The notes beneath the pieces are model-generated. The model had not been told where the DNA came from. It searched no databases and was given only the letters and a program-made list of their open reading frames with translations. A DNA stretch of 64,000 nucleotides from Haladaptatus sp. DYF46 (GTDB lineage Archaea > Halobacteriota > Halobacteria > Halobacteriales > Haladaptataceae), in the NCBI RefSeq assembly GCF_021083305.1, contig NZ_JAJFAY010000002.1, positions 310,001 to 374,000 on the forward strand. The letters are read 5' to 3'. How positions within the stretch are numbered: position 1 is the stretch's first letter; every line of letters starts with the position of its first letter. A program made the translations under genes and the position numbers. Shown here one piece after another: positions 62,082 to 64,000 of this stretch.

Positions 62082-62117
62082 ATGGCAGTACCCCGTAACC
62101 GGCAGGTGAAGCGATGA
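62082..62117 (+). other. Short leader ORF overlapping the purU start
   Basis: ATG at 62082 codes for MAVPRNRQVKR and its TGA overlaps the purU ATG (62114). Codons at 62103-62108 (AGGTGA) also form a ribosome-binding-like stretch. It may couple translation; it may also be chance. Confidence 0.3.
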
Positions 62118-63067
62118 ACCACCGAGAGCTGACCGAAATCACCGTCGTCGGGGACGACGACACCGGACTCGTCGCCCGCGTCACCACCCTCCTCTTCGAG
62201 CGCGGAATCAACATCGAGGACGTCGACCAAGCCGTCCGCGAGGGCGTCTTCCGCATGACGATTCACGTCGAGACGAGCGAGATGTCCGTGAGCAAACACC
62301 GACTCCGCCGCGACCTCTCCGAACTCGGCGACGACCTCGGGGTGGACGTCCGCGTTCGCTTCCCGTCGGAACGCGACTCCCGACAGGTCGCCCTCCTCGT
62401 GACGAAGGAATCGCACTGTCTCCGCCGCCTCCTCGACGAACGGAGCGAGTTCGACGCCGAAATCGGCGTCGTCATCGGGAACCACGACGATCTCGAACCG
62501 GTCGCGAAGGAACATGGCGTCCCGTTCCACGACGTCGGGGACGAACGCGGCGTCCACGACGAGGAACGACTGCTCTCGCTGTTGGACGACTACGACATCG
62601 ACCTCGTCGTCCTCGCGCGGTTCATGCGTATCTTGAGCCCCAACGTCGTCTTCCGCTACGAGGGGCGCATCATCAACATCCACCCGAGCCTGCTTCCGGC
62701 CTTCCCCGGCGCGAAGGCGTATCGGCAGGCGAAGGAAGCGGGCGCTCGTATCGCCGGCGTCACCGCCCACTACGTGACGACCGACTTGGACCAAGGGCCC
62801 ATCATCACCCAGCGGGCGTTCAACGTGCCGGACAGCGGGAGCGTGGACGAGTTGCGCGAACGGGGACAACCCCTCGAAGCCGACGCCCTCCACGAAGCCG
62901 TGCGCCTCCACCTGAACGACGACGTGGAGATTCGCCGCGGCCGGACCGAACTGCGTGACGGGGACGAGAACGAACACTACCGCCTCGGACTGCCGGCGGA
63001 ACTCGACGACGTGACGCCCGACGGCCCCATCGACGGGGCGGTCGCCGTGGGCGAATCGGACGACTGA
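62114..63067 (+). CDS. purU: Formyltetrahydrofolate deformylase
   Basis: A 317-residue enzyme: an N-terminal ACT domain (ELTEITVVGDDDTGLVARVTTLL), a linker, and a formyltransferase-fold catalytic domain with RIINIHPSLLPAFPG and DLDQGPII (catalytic Asn-His-Asp). It turns formyl-THF into formate and THF; the formate can feed PurT in purine synthesis. The C-terminal 70 residues are an acidic extension beyond the usual size. Adjacent to purSQ but divergent, in keeping with a shared purine role. Confidence 0.93.
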   Translation: MNHRELTEITVVGDDDTGLVARVTTLLFERGINIEDVDQAVREGVFRMTIHVETSEMSVSKHRLRRDLSELGDDLGVDVRVRFPSERDSRQVALLVTKESHCLRRLLDERSEFDAEIGVVIGNHDDLEPVAKEHGVPFHDVGDERGVHDEERLLSLLDDYDIDLVVLARFMRILSPNVVFRYEGRIINIHPSLLPAFPGAKAYRQAKEAGARIAGVTAHYVTTDLDQGPIITQRAFNVPDSGSVDELRERGQPLEADALHEAVRLHLNDDVEIRRGRTELRDGDENEHYRLGLPAELDDVTPDGPIDGAVAVGESDD

Positions 63068-63069
63068 CG

Positions 63070-63708
63070 CTATTCCGATTCCGACGTGGGTTTTCGGGCG
63101 AGGACGAAACAGGTGTCGCTCCCCAGAACGTCGTTTACCGTCTGTCGCCAGAGAACGTCGAACCCCGCGTTTTCGAGTGTCGTAATGCTCTCGTCCGGCG
63201 ACGGAACGCTCCAGTGCATCTCGACGCCGGTATCCAGCCAATCGTCGTCGCTTCCCTCCCACGCCGTTGACCCGACCGTCATGAGGAGATAACCGCCCGA
63301 AGACAGCAGGCGATAAAACTCCCGCGCCACGTCGGGGTGTTCATTCGAGGGGACGTGAATCACCGAATGGTACGCACAGATACCGTCGAACGTCCCGCTC
63401 GCGAGGCCGAGCGCGGTCATGTCCGCCTGAAAGAACCGTCCCTCGGGGACGTTGCCGCGGGCACGGGAAATCTGCTCGCGGGAGAAGTCGATGCCGACGA
63501 GGTCCGTATCGGCGGCCAGCAGTTCCGCGATGGGTCGCCCCGCGCCACACCCGGCGTCGAGCACGCGTGCGTCGTCCGGGAGATGACCGTGGAACTCCGC
63601 CAGCAGGGCGATGTCCTCGCTCTCCTCGTCGCCGCCGCTTCGGTCGGCGAGGTAGTCATCCGCGATTCGGTCGTAGGCGCGACGAACGTCGTTTCTCTCG
63701 TGGGGCAT
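63070..63708 (-). CDS. Class I SAM-dependent methyltransferase
   Basis: A 212-residue methyltransferase. It starts RRAYDRIADDYL, has the SAM motif VLDAGCGAGRPIAEL and GIDFSREQISRARGN, then FQADMTALGLASGTFDGICAYHSVIHV. Target unknown; it is of the UbiE/Methyltransf_25 type. It is convergent with purU (3 bases apart) and the start at 63708 is the first ATG before the SAM fold. Confidence 0.9.
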   Translation of the reverse strand: MPHERNDVRRAYDRIADDYLADRSGGDEESEDIALLAEFHGHLPDDARVLDAGCGAGRPIAELLAADTDLVGIDFSREQISRARGNVPEGRFFQADMTALGLASGTFDGICAYHSVIHVPSNEHPDVAREFYRLLSSGGYLLMTVGSTAWEGSDDDWLDTGVEMHWSVPSPDESITTLENAGFDVLWRQTVNDVLGSDTCFVLARKPTSESE

Positions 63709-63814
63709 GGTTGGAAGGTGACGCGTACTGTCGTTCCATGGTTCGCTTTCGCATAAAAAGGTTCGCCGACGGCGTTCGTTCAGTCGTTCGGGTTCTCGTT
63801 TGGAGCGTCGCGCG

Positions 63815-64000
63815 TTACAGGTCCTTGATCGCCATCACCGCGTCCTCTAGCGACGGCGCGTCGAACAGGTCCCTGTCGATGTAGGCGTTCGCTCCGGCGG
63901 TGTACAGGTCGCGGGCGGCGGTGATGACCCCGTCCGGGAGCGGTTGTGGTTCGACCGAACACAGCGATTTCCAGTCGGCCATATCGCGCTCTTTCGCCTC
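63815..64000 (-). CDS. C-terminal end of an unidentified gene
   Basis: Only the last 61 residues are in the window. They read as a helical stretch with ITAARDLYTAGANAYIDR and DLFDAPSLEDAVMAIKDL before the stop at 63815. No family that I can name with confidence. The gene runs off the right edge. Confidence 0.7.
   Translation of the reverse strand, partial: EAKERDMADWKSLCSVEPQPLPDGVITAARDLYTAGANAYIDRDLFDAPSLEDAVMAIKDL

Overview
The window is a stretch of chromosome from a halophilic archaeon (class Halobacteria). The evidence is high G+C with strongly acidic predicted proteins, Tat-type lipoprotein and secretion signals, a HalOD1-type signalling protein, a bacterio-opsin-activator-like HTH regulator, a PGF-CTERM surface protein, a JAMM protease of the archaeal desampylase type, and split archaeal GMP synthase and PurS/PurQ subunits. 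I cannot fix the genus from sequence alone; gene content would fit a Haladaptatus-like organism, which is a guess.

Layout. 1-8.7 kb: end of an aspartoacylase-like gene, DJ-1/PfpI protein, thrS, an alcohol dehydrogenase, a relic of a second thrS 3' end, small membrane proteins, PspA-like coiled coil, hydrolase. 9.1-17.7 kb: pyrG-guaAB and a small partner, GNAT, metallo-beta-lactamase fold, cupin, orphan E1-alpha dehydrogenase, and a TrkA/RAM-domain set. 17.7-21.9 kb: a minus-strand set made of a mucin-like surface protein, a HalOD1 protein and a CHAT (caspase-like) protease, close to tRNA-Leu. 22.4-37.5 kb: JAMM protease, then a group that reads as a peptidoglycan-peptide uptake and breakdown cluster: NlpC/P60 endopeptidase with SH3 domain, class A beta-lactamase-like hydrolase, diaminopimelate-decarboxylase-like enzyme, a 30-bp tandem repeat array, a full Dpp peptide ABC transporter, an S13 D-Ala-D-Ala carboxypeptidase, an M55 D-aminopeptidase (DppA) and an S9 peptidase. 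37.5-49.8 kb: mixed housekeeping genes (Bat-like regulator, quinone oxidoreductase, MoaB with a His-rich tail, TrmB-like regulator, DUF255 thioredoxin protein, creatininase-like amidase, cyclophilin, P450, small membrane proteins, tRNA-Ile, FxsA). 50.2-57.1 kb: carB and carA, with an Lrp/AsnC gene divergent from carA; all three share TTCGTA/TACGAA operators. 57-64 kb: PHP phosphoesterase, lipid kinase, CBS protein, DMT exporter, purS/purQ divergent from purU, methyltransferase, and the end of an unidentified gene.

The most notable system is the 22.9-37.5 kb cluster. Archaea lack murein, yet here transport and hydrolysis functions that match the Bacillus dppA-E/ykfC logic (D-aminopeptidase, dipeptide transporter, gamma-D-Glu endopeptidase) sit together with a DD-carboxypeptidase and a DAP-decarboxylase. 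The simplest reading is that this archaeon scavenges cell-wall peptides from dead bacteria. Other points of interest are the CHAT/HalOD1 module beside tRNA-Leu, a three-copy noncoding element whose hairpins differ in sequence but stay perfectly paired, and the shared carA/carB operator. All function calls come from reading translated sequence and recalled family motifs; no search was run.
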